Source: Cyanoderma ruficeps (taxonomy: Eukaryota > Chordata > Aves > Passeriformes > Timaliidae). From it: a stretch of DNA of 64,000 nucleotides. Where the stretch lies: assembly GCA_008694505.1 (NCBI GenBank), contig VZDJ01000056.1:1740461-1804460 (forward strand), given 5' to 3'. The first letter of the stretch is position 1, and the number at the start of each line of letters is the position of its first letter. The position numbers and the translations under genes are program-made. Shown here in pieces: positions 50,301 through 61,334 of the stretch. The notes beneath the pieces are model-generated. The model was not told the origin of the DNA. It made no database searches and worked only from the letters and a program-made list of their open reading frames with translations.

Positions 50301-53300
50301 GCTGGCAAAGCCTGACCCTGGAGCAGCATGCAGAGAGCCAGGGGCAAGATCTGGCTCTGCAGCCTCCGGACTGGTTTGCTCATGGGAATTCATGGCCTCC
50401 ATCATGGCAAATTCCAGCAGGGAAGTTGATGTGAGGCCATCAGCAGTTGGGTCCTCCGAGGAGGCAAGGCAGAGGCACCAGGTCCCTGTATAACGACAGT
50501 AAACACACATCAGAGAGAGGAATGACACCCACTGGGCTTGTCTTCCCCTTGAAGCCTATTCCTGCCAAACCAACCTGCCCTGAAGATGGGCTGTGCTCTC
50601 AGCTGATGAGGAAAATCAGGGTATTTTGGGAAACATCCACAAGCATGTAGAGTAGCACTCACATCCAGGAGGAGTCAGTGCCAAGCAATCACCCAGCCTG
50701 GGGCACCTCCTTCTGGGGTGATGATTCACCCTCTCTGAGGTGTTTTTGCCTCTGTTGAAGGATGAGGTGCCTTGCCAATCATCACCCAGCCTAGAGAGGA
50801 GGTGGAATGTCTTATACTTCAGCCATGAAACTCTGGCCTTGTGAAAACAATGACAGTTTCTATCAGACTGTCCTGACCTACAGCTATATTATATGCAGGG
50901 AGAGTGATTCAAAGCAATATTATTTACAACCAGTATTAATCATGTTTTAAATCTGTAGGGTGAAAATCTATTTTTTGGTTTGAACTTCAATGCACTCACA
51001 CTGCTGGTTTTCATAAGGAAGGCCTGACCACTACAGGTAACAATTATATTGTGACAACAGCAAACATCTACCTAACACTAAGCAGGGAAGCAAGCTGTAT
51101 TTTGCACTTTTCTTTCAACATTATACTCTTATTATTTCCACTTTAACTATTAGAAGGGTTGAGTGACACTTCTTGATTCCTAGATGAGACTTTAATTGTG
51201 ATTTGTGTCAAGGTACATTCACATGCATATTGAACTTCAATCAAACTACAAGAAAATGGCACCTGGGACTTGGCTTTATTCAGCTGCTAAATACCATTAT
51301 AAATATGGAGGCATAAAGAAAAAATAAAATTACCAAAAGCTGTTTTACATTTAAAACAGTTTTGTTAAGCAAGCGAAGTAACTACTTTGGGTGAACTGAA
51401 CCATTTGCTTTGCAGCCTTCTATTATTCAGCACATCAAAACTAGAAGATCTCATCCTCTCACAGCTGATTTTTATTCATAGCTCAGAAGAAAAAAGGACA
51501 TGTTTTCTTGCCTTCTCAGCTCAGACTCAGTTTCTCAATTGTTAATGAACTAGTCACTGAACTGAACTAATTGAATAAGCTGAAATGAAGACTACTTCAT
51601 TTTTTTTCCTTTAATAACTGATTTTCTAGACAACAGAAATGCAGAAGCTCTAATCCACCTGGACTTCAGTAAAATATCTGACACAGTGCCTCATGCAGAA
51701 TTACAAGAGACACAAGAAAAGACACCTATTAGCAGGAAAACTGTAAGGCATTGGCTATATAAAGAAAAAATTACAGGGAGGCTACTAGTGGAATTCCTCA
51801 AGGTTTGTACTTGAATCTGCTGTTCTATCACATTTTCCTAAGTGACCTTGGAACAAAAAGTAGAAACATGATAATGAAATCAGCCAAGGACACAAAGTGA
51901 GGAGACATCCTCGCTGCACAGAAAAACCGTAGGTATAGCTAGGTGATCTTGAGAATGGGAATAACAGAAATATTATGAAAAGAAATAGCACAAAGTGATA
52001 AACCACCCCCTTGAGATCTAGCACAAAACATTTCTAATACAAGACAGGAAAACATCCATTAGAAATGTCTTAAGAGGAGAAACTCTTGCATTAGGAACAG
52101 CTCTGAGATTTCATGGAATGCAGATGTGAAAATCCTTGCAGAGTTGTGAAGTATTAGAAACAGAGATTTTACAAAGCACTACTGAGACATCACCTGGGTG
52201 CTGCACACAGATCTGGATACACGTGGCCTGAAATGATTTAAGCAGAGCTGAGCTGCCCTCAGGCAAGGGCACAGACTAGGCAACCGCCTGATGTTGCTAC
52301 CCACCACTGTGCCCTGCAACTCCACATCCCAGAAGCACAAATCCAAACCAGGCCAAGTGCTAAGATGAGCTATGGGCCAATGGCAGCTGGATTGGCCCTG
52401 GTGCATTCATTGAAAACATGGGCAAGCTGGCACAGAAAGTTTGGGAGCCACTGCTCACCTGACAGACTGATTACCAATCCTGTCCTGGGAATACTAGATG
52501 CCAGAAATGCATTTCTTAAGTCTTCTGCCTGCTCTGACCCTCCTTCCACCTTCCTTCAGTATTCTCTGAACTCAGCAAAATCCAGTATTGGTTACCCTTT
52601 CCCATACACACTCGGGCCAGGCTTCAGCACTTCTCAATCTTGTTTATTTTGCCCTATTGATCCAAGGCAAGATCAGCTGAGGCCTAAGCAGCAACAAAAG
52701 GGGAATGGCAAAAGAGGCAGTGTATCAAAGGGGAAGGAAGCTACTGCAGCATCACAGAGCCAACCAAAACACCTCAGGGCATCTCTAGGGATGTGCCAGC
52801 TCCTGAGCCATGCACAAACAGTGAAGTACACAGCTGGAATCAGGAGCTGACACATCCCTTGTGCGTGAGCATGGACCTGGGAAGATCTGGCCAGGACAGC
52901 CCCACGCTGATTCAGGGGTGCTCAGGAGGCTCCAAGGTGAGCTTCCCCAGCTGACAGACGACACCTGCACCACTGACGGAGCAGCCCACCAGAGAGAGCA
53001 CTTGTCTTGAGGACAGCTTAAGCAAACCTGACAGAGAGCAGCAAGGAGGAGAAAAGAAACATTATTCTCAAAGTTATCCAGTAAAGGAGAGCAGAAGGAC
53101 AGGAAGAGACCATGGCAGGTCCAAGGCCACATGGAATATTTGTTTTATATGTGACTGCAACTGACTGCTTGGATTCTGAGCAAGGTCTTTATTCACCCCA
53201 ATGTCTCAGTTTCCCCTGATTCCCATTAGCAGAGACATGGCTGGTGTGGCACCTCAGTTTTCCAGCCACACTACAAAGCACATCCTGGGTCTCCCCAGCA

Positions 53301-56300
53301 GCAAGGCAAAGCCTCAAAATGTACCTCTGTGCCAGCATCTACATCGCCTCAAACCTCTCTTCCATCAGCTACACTGTTTGGGCAGCCTACAGAGTTTAGC
53401 CAGAGCCCATCCCACTCCTACAACACACATCTCAAGGCAGGTGAACCTGGTAATCCAGATAGCTATTTCCATCCATGTGGGAAGCTCAGATGCTGGGAGT
53501 TTGTTTACTCTCCTTTAACTCTGAAGTGTTTACCCAGTTAAAACCTCCTAAGCTGCATTATCTGGTTTACTGGGATGCTGTGCTTTCCTCAGTCCAAGAT
53601 AAAACTACACCACCTCATCTCTAAGAATGAGTCATGCACAGCCTGAGCAAGACAGGTGTCACCTGGGGCAGATGTGAGTAACACCTTGGGGTCTGATCTA
53701 CAGGGACAGAATGCAGAGACTGGTCTGGGGGAGCCCTCTGTGCCAGCACCAGCCTGATTCCCCGGGGCTTAAAGAACCACCACACCAGGGTACAAATCAG
53801 TACTTCTCCAGACACCATCCTGACACCACTTCATTCATGCCTTCTGCATCAGCAGCAAAACCCCAAAGGCTTGGGGTGCCAAAAAGCAGCCCGAAGATTT
53901 GCCATCTTCCCCCTCTCTTTCAAGCCTCTCATAAAGGAGCTCCATGCAGCTGTCAACTCCAAGGCAAAGAAAGAATCAAAGCAGGAGCTGAGCTGGGAGG
54001 CAGGGAAGCACAGCTGAGAGAGGAAATCTAATGCCCAAGACCTCAGTTGCAGACCACTTTCCTAGTAGGACGGGTAACAGGGATTAGACAACTTCCACCA
54101 GCCATCAGTCTCTTGATTTTGTATTCTAAAACGCAGATCAAGTGACAGGAATACAGAAACAAATGAATAAAGACCTGCAACTGTAGATGGGAGGGAGCAG
54201 GGAACGGAGCCAGGGCTCACCAGCTGCTTCAATGGGGCGTTTGTCTCTCATTTCTATTTTTGCGGCACCTCTGCGTAACCTGGAGGAGATGAGGCTCTGC
54301 ATGCTAAAAAGGGCAGCCAGCCTTCGGGGAAACAGCAGGGCTTCGAGCACAGGAGGAAAAACCCTCCCAGAACAGGCAGAGGAGGGGCAAGAAAGGAGAG
54401 AAAGTGGGAGAGGTAGATTGAGACGGGAGAAGGAACAAAGGCAGAGAGCACCAAAACCAGGATGGGAGCTCCTGTGCCAGCTGAGCGCTGTCCTGCTGCC
54501 AGCACCCACAAAGGTGACATGTGGAGACAATGCAAAAGGGATTTCACCTCTCTAGGAAGTAGAATGGGGTGATTCCAACAGCAGGGAATAATGCTGCAGT
54601 GTTACCTTTCTGAGGCCACTGAAAAAAAGCCAGCCAGGAAGATACGGATGAAATGAGTTTGCTAGTGCTGACCCCGCTGACCCCTCAGAAAACAGTTCTA
54701 AGTCAAAGTGGGGAAGCTTGCTCTGTTCAGCACAGCAGAGGATCCAACACAACAGCTGAGACAAGGAGATGAGGGAGTTTCATTCAACAACAGAAAAAAA
54801 AACCTGAAGAAATACTATCTGCCACCTTTCTCACAAAGTGCCATGAATAAGAGCAGTTTCACAATTGTAAATAATTCTAAAATAACCCCAAAGTGTTTTC
54901 TATATTGGCTGACCAAGAAACACTTCATCCCTTTGCCACAAAGCAAGTCGCCTCTCCATGGGACAGGGCAGCTATTTAAAAGCTCCCAACTGGCCTATTG
55001 AACAAGACTAGAAATGAAAGAGGAAATAAGTCATTTTTTGTGTCCAGCTGAAATGAGAAGAGGGATTTGGGGAGCTGAAATGGAATCTGGTTGTGACTGA
55101 GTCAAACAGCCTTTAAAATTTTTTTGCTTTTTAATTAGTAACAAGCAAACCTGAACTTCTCTCCAAGGAAACACACAATCTTAAGATGTCATCACATCAG
55201 CTTGATCTGTAGAGGGGCTGGAGTGCCCTTCATTTTACCCAACAGAAGGTTGGTTTTACCTCTCCTTCTTGAGTGTTGTGGCTACACCACAGTGCCATGG
55301 AGGCAGGATCAACCTGCTGAAGAGAAGAACATTTGCCTGGGGCACACTCTAATTTACCTGTTGGTCATCACCAACCAGCAGAGCCTGCACACCCCACCCA
55401 GGCACACTTGCACAGTGGTACCAGGGAGGGAGGTCAGAGCATGGTGGTACTGCCAACGAAGCAGCTGCAAGAATGTCCATCTGGCTCTGCTACTGCTGAC
55501 CTTCCTTTCAAGCCCACCCCACACACAGGAGCTACCCAACAATGTTATTTCCTAGGAGAGCTGGGTCAGGAATGGGTCATTTACTGATAATCGGTTAGGA
55601 CAGAAACACAATGACCAGATGAGGGAAGCATCTGCCAGGGATAGTCCCTCCCCCAGACCAGTGCGCCTGGAAAGGCCAGGGAGCAAGGCCCAAGGGCAGA
55701 GAGGAAAGAGGCCCCAGGGCAGAACGGTCAACGGCACAAACCACTTTCAGAACAACAACAAAATACAGGGTAATTTAAATAACAAAAAAAGATCCCAACC
55801 ATGGCCAGTGGATGAAGAGATGGAAATGTTGTTTGACTGAGGGATGTCCAAGCTGATTCCCACACAGTCAGCTGGAGCCGCTGCGCTCCTCCAAACCCTC
55901 AACAGCTTGCACAGGGAAGCACATGGGATGACTGTGTATCAAACCAAGTCCTTTTGGTGCTCATTCAGAGTTACAGACCATACCTGTTCTGGGACACACC
56001 ACCTAAGAGAACTCTCCCACTCCAGCTCCCACACAGCCTTCCTGCTGCTCTCTCACACTGCACTAGACTACGTAAACATCTAGCCATGGCCCTAATCTCA
56101 GAGATCATTTCCAATTAGGGCTTCAGAAAACACGACCAGGCTGTCATCCTCCTCTGGTACTGCCAGCAACCAGGTCCCTAACTGAGTGTCCCTCTAAAAC
56201 CATCCACCTTCCTATGTCTCCAGCATATTTTAGAAAGCAATAGGAAAAGCATGTGGTCGGCAGGGAGCACATACTTATCAACCTACACCAACAAGAGTGA

Positions 56301-59300
56301 CAAGGCACAACAGAAGACGCCCATGCAATGGGACAGCGCTTTAGAATGATGTTGTGCCAGCATCTTTAAGCTTTTACAGCTCCTTACAGCAAGCATAATG
56401 AGAGCTCCACCACCCAGCTGCAGGGAATGCGCGTCTGCACGTACTGGGTGGGCACCACCTCACAAAGAACTGCCACCATCTGCTCCCTTTGTATTTCAGC
56501 ATAGAACATCCATGGCATGCAGGCCCAGGTATATCCACGGGCAACAGCAAGGCACTGCCAGGGGATGCACCTGCTTTTGCAGATAATCTCAGATGTGTCC
56601 TTTGTCAGCACTGGGGGACAAAGGGGTATCCAGGGGTGCTGGGCATCCTCATCCCAGTGCCAAGATGTGTCAGGTCTCTTGTCCTTAGGATCTGTAACAT
56701 CCGGACTGCTCTAAACACTTCCACCCATTTGCACACAAGAGACTCCATGCAAGCAGATCAAAGATACCTCAACATGTCTGCCTGTCCTCCCCCCTCTGCT
56801 CAACCATTCATGCCGGGAGTCACAGTCTCACTTGGTTTCAGTCTCCCAGACTGTTTGCCTTCACTCCCTCCCCAGACTGTCTCATAGCCTTCACACCTCC
56901 CTCCTCTCTGCTGCAACGTCTGTTCTCCATGACTCTTGCTATCAACAATGGAAGCTCCCAGCTCAGGGACAGGGGAGATGCAGCCCCTGGGAAAACAGCA
57001 TCAGGTAGACAGTTCTTCACAGTAGAAGTGAATTTTCTTTCCTCAGTTATCTTTCATAGGCCTCTTCAAACAGCCCACAGACCCCCAGGGGTTAACAGAC
57101 CATGGGATGAAAGCCACTGATCCAAGAGAAAAACCACAGCCCGCAGACTTCTTTGCCCTCTCTCAGGCCCAAAGCATTTCATCTGTCTCACCCATGCTTC
57201 CTCTTCTCACTCTGTCCCAGCCTGGACTACATACCACACAGTGCTCACTCTGATTTCCAGTATACCAGATAAAGGCTCATGCCTGCTTCTTCTGCAAAGC
57301 CTCCCTGCCCAGGCAGAGCAAGCAACACCTCAGGTGCTTGAGGGACTTCCCTTGAGATGTGGTCACCTGTAAAAACGTAACTGAAACCTTTTACATCCCA
57401 AAAGGTCTTTAAATCCCCTGGCACAACACTGAGCACTCAACTCCAGCCCCTGCAGCAAAGCAATGACAACCACCCTGCCACACACTGCACCCCCCAAGAG
57501 GCTCAATTCTCCAAACAACCTCACGTATCCTAGGCAAAAAAAAACTCATGCAAAGGTTTGGTGGTCCCAGGGCACATATAGGGTTCTGACTACCTTCACA
57601 ACACCAGGCAGGACAAGAAGAGCCATGGCTGCAGTTGGCATATAGAGGGCAGGCTGCAAAGCTAGCTTCCCAGCATAATAAATAGACCCCAACCAAGAAC
57701 GTACATACAAAGCCTGGTAATTACAACAGGGCTTCACCAGGCACAGGAACGGTCAGGGACTGATCTGAGCCCCAACAGGGTGTACCTTCCTTGCCAGCAT
57801 CCTGGCCCTCTGAACAAACCAACACACGTGTTTTCTTGGCCTCGGTGCAGGCTGTGCTCGTGTGGCTGACAAATAGCCTCTCTCCATTCTTTTGGGATTA
57901 CGTGTTTCAGTAGTGCCCTGGTTTCGACAAACAGCCGGCAAGAATGAGGAGCCAGCTCACCCAAGCACTAGCTGCGAGCCTTGATGCATCTTTCTCCTGC
58001 CCCTCTGCCCCAGCCCTGCAGCACAGCTATCAGGGCTGCTGCTGCTCGCTCAGGTACCCACAAAATGCCACAGCTTCTTCCCATGCAGAGTGAGTGGAAA
58101 AACTTCTGTGCACTATGATCTGCAGCTCGTCACCAGCAGCTTCCCCTTGAGGGCTTAATGTGGTTTTTTCTACCCCTGATGACTATAATTAAATGAACAT
58201 TTCCTTACGGCAGTGAGGCGGCCAAGAAAAAACTGACTACAGGGAATTTTCATTCATCCTGATCTATATTCCCTCATCTCTGGGTTGTTCACACAATGCT
58301 AACAAGACATCTAAGCAGGCAGAAAGAAAAAAAAAAAGCCCTTAAACAGCCCACATGCAGACAACCACTTGGGGAGACAAAAAGAGGGAGGAGACCAATT
58401 CCTTCCTTCTCCCCCCTGCATCATTTTTCTACTTGCAAAACCAAGGGGGGTCAGATACCCTAGAGCCCAGAGAGATGTTTCCACACTCTGCCAACAGACT
58501 TGTGCTGCCCAGCAGTCTGATGGGACCCTGATGAGGCACGTGTCCCACTTCAGCACATCCTGCAGGTCTATGGAGGCTCCCAGCCCAGGGAAACATTCGG
58601 GGAACCATACACAGTCAGTCCAGCTCTCTCTCAGGTATTAACTGTTCCTGTCCTGTGGGACTGGAGAAGTAAGGCCAGAATGCATTGAATTACTTCAGAC
58701 TGGAACTGATCCTGAACCACCAAGCAAATACACTAACCAGAACAGAGCTTGATATACAAATTCCTAGCAACTTGCATCTCCACTTTTGACCACCCATCTA
58801 GGTAGGAGCCCAGTTGTCTGGGGACACCTGGCCAACCGAGTCCAGCCACACAGTGCTGCCACAGCCCACCAGGATTACAAATTTCACTAGATTCGGAACT
58901 GAGCTGTCCTTGGGAGATGCTCCTAACCTCCCACCCCTATGCCTCTCCCTGCTAGGACAGCAGAAAGGATCACAGGGAAAGCCAAGGACTCAAATCCTCC
59001 ATATCACCACCAGCTGGACAACAGCACTAGAAAGTTTCTAGCAGCCTCAGCAGAACAGGAAGCAGATCTTCCCCTCAGCACAGCAGTACCAGTGGTGGTC
59101 CTTTTGGCTCCCATATTTTAAAACCACCATGAGGTCCATCTCCTTCCTGTGCAGAGCAAACATAGCATTCAAGCTATGGGGATGGGGTCAACCCTTGCTG
59201 GCAGATTGGCAAGGTGGGATTGTGGCAGTTCCCCCCCTCACATCTTGCACTCTTCTCTGGAGGAGGCAGAGGTTTGGCTGAATTTGGGGACAGGGGTTTT

Positions 59301-60689
59301 CTGCTGAGACACAAATGAAGAGCCTTTGCCAGCTGTGCCCAAGGTTTTCCCTTAGTGTGGACAACCTGCCTGGAGGAAACTGCAGTTCTCTCCTCAACTA
59401 CAGAAAGACTTATTGCTTCTGTGCCACAGAGTATTGGCACAAAACCCCAACACGTTTTCAGATCCATTTTGCTCTTTAAGCTCACTATTGTTTGCAAACC
59501 TAAAAGGCTTTATCTCTTCTCTTTACAGAGCCCCAGACAACGTAGACTCACAGCCCATGGACAGAGAGGCTCTACAGATGACACATTCCCCCATTAACAT
59601 TTTCAGGAGATTGGGGTAATAAGAGAGATGTGCCAGGGGACTGGATGTCACTGTATCACAGCTTGGTCGTGCTGGAAGACAGTGACTGGTTGGTAAGTCA
59701 GCCCTTCCCTCCCTGTCAGAATGACTCAAGACAAAGACTCCTCCACACTTCAAATGTCCCTGTTCAGAACTCCTGTTCCACACTAACCAGATTTCTGTAC
59801 AAAGGGATGGATTAGGGAGAAGGAGGACAATCTCAGCCTCCTGAGTCTTTGGGGGATCCCTTTGTTGGGAAATTTCCCCAGACTATTTAAAAATAGAAGC
59901 AGAGCCTTCATAACTATTCCGAGCCTTCTCAATATTCCTGCACTTAATTGCCTTTCCCTGGCATTGTACCTCTCCTCCAAATTTCAAGAGAAGGCTCTCG
60001 GGGAATCGCGGAGCAATTTGTGGTGGCCCGTTCTTTGTATTAGTTTCGCGATAGTTCGCAAAAGCACCACGACGCCAGACGAAGCCATCGATACCCAGGC
60101 GGGCGGTGCGGGGCAGCGCTGCCGCAGCCGAGGCCAGGCCGGGCCGCGACCACCCGCCCCCCGCTGCCGGTGCCCCACGGCGTGCGGGGGCCCCGCGGGT
60201 CCAGTGCCGGGTGCCCCATCTCCGGGGCAGGAGAGCCGGGAGAGCAACCCACGTGCATGCAGCCCGCCATGCCGGGAACGCGGGGGCCCCTGTCAACCCG
60301 CGGGGTCCCGGGGCAGACACCCGCTGCCCCACAAGGCTGTGATGCCAGGGTGGGGGCAGTGCCCGGCACACAGGGAGAGCTCCGCAGTGGGAAACTGGGA
60401 GCCGGCGCAAGCCCTGGTACCGGAGGTCAAAGGTGCCTGCGGGGAACAGTGGGGTGATGGAGACCTGCCTGCTGCAGAGGTCCCGGCGCCCCGGGGCATC
60501 GCTGTTCCCCAGGCTGGGGTTGAGCAGACCCGCCTCCCGCCGGGGGGGGGGGGTCCCGGTGCCCGCGGAGGGGATCGACACCCACCCGCCGCCCAGCCCG
60601 TAGGGATGGCAGCGGCTCCCGCCGCGTCAGCCTCACTCACCGACGGCCAGAAGCAGCAGCAGCACGGGGGCCCGGTGCAAGGGCTGCAT
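32094..60689 (-). CDS. PODXL2: PODXL2 (endoglycan), CD34-family sialomucin (8 coding exons)
   Basis: Joined exons (minus, 5' to 3'): 60689-60641, 50485-50201, 40801-39915, 38896-38822, 35857-35701, 34528-34467, 32822-32643, 32303-32094. They total 1905 nt, 634 aa plus TAG (human 605 aa). Layout: signal peptide (about 1-25), acidic N-terminus with Y92 and Y113, Ser/Thr/Pro-rich mucin region (about 130-400), Cys-containing stalk (about 408-515), transmembrane helix (about 531-552), and an 82-residue tail ending DTHL. The protein sits at the cell surface. Family knowledge: endoglycan binds L-selectin through sulfated N-terminal tyrosines plus O-glycans, and CD34-family DTHL tails bind NHERF PDZ proteins. 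The signal peptide and mucin region diverge from human, while exons 4-8 are strongly conserved, which is normal for this family. All splice sites are GT-AG and phases close. Confidence 0.96.
32304..32642 (-). other. PODXL2: PODXL2 intron 7, nothing recognised inside
   Basis: 339-nt GT-AG intron, the shortest in the gene. No feature noticed. Confidence 0.6.
32643..32822 (-). CDS. PODXL2: PODXL2 coding exon 7 (transmembrane helix)
   Basis: 60 codons (506-565). It encodes juxtamembrane IGIQNYSTTTSCQ with an NYS glycosylation site and a cysteine, then NQT, DYGKLF, a hydrophobic helix of about 22 residues (VVLVIIGSICAIIIVLGLIY), and a basic stop-transfer NCWQRRLPKMKNM. The human counterpart differs only by conservative changes in the helix. 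Confidence 0.97.
32823..34466 (-). other. PODXL2: PODXL2 intron 6, nothing recognised inside
   Basis: 1.64-kb intron. A short GGAA run sits at the acceptor side (32827-32842). No transposon recognised. Confidence 0.55.
34467..34528 (-). CDS. PODXL2: PODXL2 coding exon 6 (62 nt)
   Basis: Completes G485, then VIPTKDVLMALGDVKRSLAE. Human has VVPTQDVLSMLGDIRRSLEE. This is the membrane-proximal extracellular stalk. Acceptor ACAG; donor GTAAGA. The phase-1 entry matches exon 5. Confidence 0.96.
34529..35700 (-). other. PODXL2: PODXL2 intron 5, carries a likely LTR
   Basis: 1.17-kb intron. Its central part, near 34842-35105, looks like a retroviral LTR in antisense orientation. The remainder is unremarkable. 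Confidence 0.55.
34842..35105 (+). mobile_element. likely solo LTR of an endogenous retrovirus
   Basis: Promoter-like elements occur in order: CCAAT at 35009-35013 inside ACCAATCAAATTGGT, TATAAAA at 35026-35032, AATAAA at 35060-35065, then a U5-like tail ending TCTGCATCA near 35105. The short TATA-to-AATAAA distance resembles the compact arrangement of some avian retroviral LTRs. No internal viral sequence flanks it. Boundaries are uncertain and I found no clear target-site duplication. Confidence 0.5.
35701..35857 (-). CDS. PODXL2: PODXL2 coding exon 5
   Basis: 52 codons plus one base (433-485): EEFRLERGPQLLALVEDAF, then WLISLSKPNENDKHLLMTL and AGEQ. It aligns with human EVFRQHRGPQLLALVEEVL and HISLSKPSEKEQHLLMTLVGEQ. 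This is a conserved globular part of the ectodomain, distinct from the mucin region. Confidence 0.97.
35858..38821 (-). other. PODXL2: PODXL2 intron 4, nothing recognised inside
   Basis: 2.96-kb intron. Purine-rich GGAA/GAAGG stretches occur near 38441-38475. No known repeat family or coding sequence recognised. Confidence 0.55.
38822..38896 (-). CDS. PODXL2: PODXL2 coding exon 4 (75 nt)
   Basis: 25 codons (408-432): VICKDWSNLAGKNYIILNMS, then DNVDC. VICKDWSNLAGKNYIILNM is identical to the human protein, making this the most conserved ectodomain segment. It holds two cysteines (410, 432) and the NMS glycosylation site. Phase 0 on both sides. Confidence 0.97.
38897..39914 (-). other. PODXL2: PODXL2 intron 3, nothing recognised inside
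   Basis: 1018-nt intron. The exon 3 reading frame runs on past the donor into it, but the GTTGCA donor and phase-0 exon 4 fix the boundary. No repeat noticed. Confidence 0.6.
39915..40801 (-). CDS. PODXL2: PODXL2 coding exon 3 (mucin domain)
   Basis: Completes D112, then 295 codons. It starts DYTFPASSQKALLKRNGT and ends ELPWDSAQ, aligning with human DYVFPDL and IPWDSTQ. Between lie an acidic patch (TLEEEEGLLPIDH) and a long Thr/Ser/Pro/Glu-rich region with N-glycosylation sequons NGT and NDT. The human poly-glutamate run of ten or more residues is reduced to four E here. Acceptor TTTTAG; donor GTTGCA. The complementary strand has a long open frame, an effect of composition. Confidence 0.95.
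43604..43715 (-). mobile_element. CR1 LINE 3'-end fragment
   Basis: The plus strand reads ATCATAGAATCATCAAGGTTGG, AAGAGACCTTCAAGAT, AGTCCAACCATCAACCC, then a decayed AACCATATCCCCAAGTGCC. This is the complement of the standard avian CR1 3' end. The 5' limit is vague because similarity fades after about 43715. Confidence 0.8.
47728..47749. repeat. A21 homopolymer with one ambiguous base (N at 47728)
   Basis: A single N is followed by about 21 A, then GAAAAAAAAG. The N probably marks an assembler uncertainty in homopolymer length. I see no recognisable retroposon body upstream, so I do not call it a poly(A) tail. Confidence 0.8.
48870..49120. repeat. GC-rich minisatellite, about 15-bp unit
   Basis: About 14-16 imperfect copies of a CCCCACGGCACC(A/G)(T/C)CCG-type unit, spaced 13-16 bp (commonly 15), interspersed with CCCCGGGCACC variants. 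Very CpG-rich against an ordinary intron. On the PODXL2 sense strand the array is G-rich with repeated GGGG runs. Frames open across it are compositional and encode low-complexity peptide only. Confidence 0.9.
50201..50485 (-). CDS. PODXL2: PODXL2 coding exon 2
   Basis: Completes G17, then 94 codons: TWCLCLASSEDPTADGLTST through SEENEESKILQPPQYFWEDG and ELNDSSLDLGPAT. It carries the rest of the signal peptide, the acidic N-terminus, and Y92 in PPQYFWED, equivalent to human Y97, a reported sulfation site. NDS is a glycosylation sequon. Acceptor ACAG; donor GTAAGT. Confidence 0.97.
50486..60640 (-). other. PODXL2: PODXL2 intron 1 (10.2 kb)
   Basis: The largest intron. It holds a degenerate CR1 reverse-transcriptase remnant (51640-52225) and grades into the CpG island at its 5' end (from about 60000). 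The stretch 50880-51600 is AT-rich. Elsewhere I recognise no repeat family or exon. A 12-G run sits at 60542-60553. Confidence 0.55.
51640..52225 (+). mobile_element. ancient CR1-type LINE, reverse-transcriptase remnant
   Basis: A broken plus-strand frame reads HLDFSKISDTVPH near 51655-51700 and SGIPQG near 51785, matching the LDFSKAFDTV and SGVPQG motifs of CR1/LINE reverse transcriptases. Further on, GTGCTGCACACAGATCTGG recalls the CR1 segment before its 3' UTR. Frameshifts and stops are frequent, so it is long dead. Ends are approximate. Confidence 0.7.
60641..60689 (-). CDS. PODXL2: PODXL2 coding exon 1 (signal peptide, start ATG 60689)
   Basis: Encodes MQPLHRAPVLLLLLAV plus one base of G17, then GTGAGT. 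With exon 2 it forms a standard signal peptide: short basic n-region, Leu-rich core, then CLASSEDP. This is the first in-frame ATG; the frame is open for 52 codons upstream but only a GTG is there. Context GCCGCCATGC. The human signal peptide differs in sequence but not in type. Confidence 0.9.
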
Positions 60690-60721
60690 GGCGGCGGCCG
60701 CTGCCCTGCCGCACCGCCTCT

Positions 60722-60805
60722 TCACGGGGAGCGGGGCCGCCCCGCCGCCCGCCGGGCTCTGCCCCTCGCCACCGCGCCCGCCCGCCGCCCGGCTCCGCAC
60801 CGCAT
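60722..60805 (-). other. possible upstream ORF in PODXL2 5' leader (27 codons)
   Basis: An ATG at 60805, out of frame with the main start, opens a 27-codon Arg/Ala/Gly-rich frame ending at 60722, 32 nt before the main ATG. It matters only if transcription begins above 60805, which I cannot determine. Confidence 0.4.
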
Positions 60806-61334
60806 CCCGCCGCCCGGCGCCGCCTCCTCCCGCCGCCGCTGCCACCGCTCCGGGGGCGGGGAAGCGGCAGGGGGGCCCGCACTGCCCGCCGGCTGCGCGG
60901 ACCGAGCGGCGGGGCAGGGGCGGAGCGCAGCCCTTGGTTTGCTCCTAATTTCTGGCTGCGGAGCCACCGCCTCCCCCGGGCCGGCGCCCCCCGGCCGCAC
61001 GTCCCCACACGCCGCCCCCGGTGCCCACAACGAGTGCCGGCGGCGCGGCTGCTTGCGCCGGGCGCGGGTGATCAGCCCCCGCCGCGGGCAGCGGGGATGC
61101 GCCGGGCCCCGCTGGCGGCAGCGGCTGAGACCCCGGCAGGGCAGCTCCTTGTCCGCCGTAGCAGCGGGACCGGCAGCGACGGCCCCCCAAACCGGAGACT
61201 CTCCGCATCCGCCAGCTGACCTTTCTTTAGCTGTCCACGGCTGATGGAGCTACCGCTTCTCCCTCACCCCTCAGCTTCCACCTCTGTTCATTACCTGGAA
61301 AAACTTCTCCTTCTGGGCAAATTCATTTCCCCAC

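Larger units (their letters stand above)
60080..61200. promoter_or_regulatory. PODXL2: CpG island, PODXL2 promoter
   Basis: A strongly GC- and CpG-rich block of about 1.1 kb centred on coding exon 1, with multiple GGGCGG/CCGCCC boxes and no evident TATA. It covers the presumed transcription start and 5' UTR (minus strand, above 60689). Borders estimated by eye. Confidence 0.85.

Noticed and set aside
59862..61244. 460-codon plus-strand open frame
   Set aside because: It runs through the PODXL2 CpG island, where GC-rich sequence lacks stop codons. The translation is low-complexity Ala/Gly/Pro/Arg and lies antisense to the signal-peptide exon.
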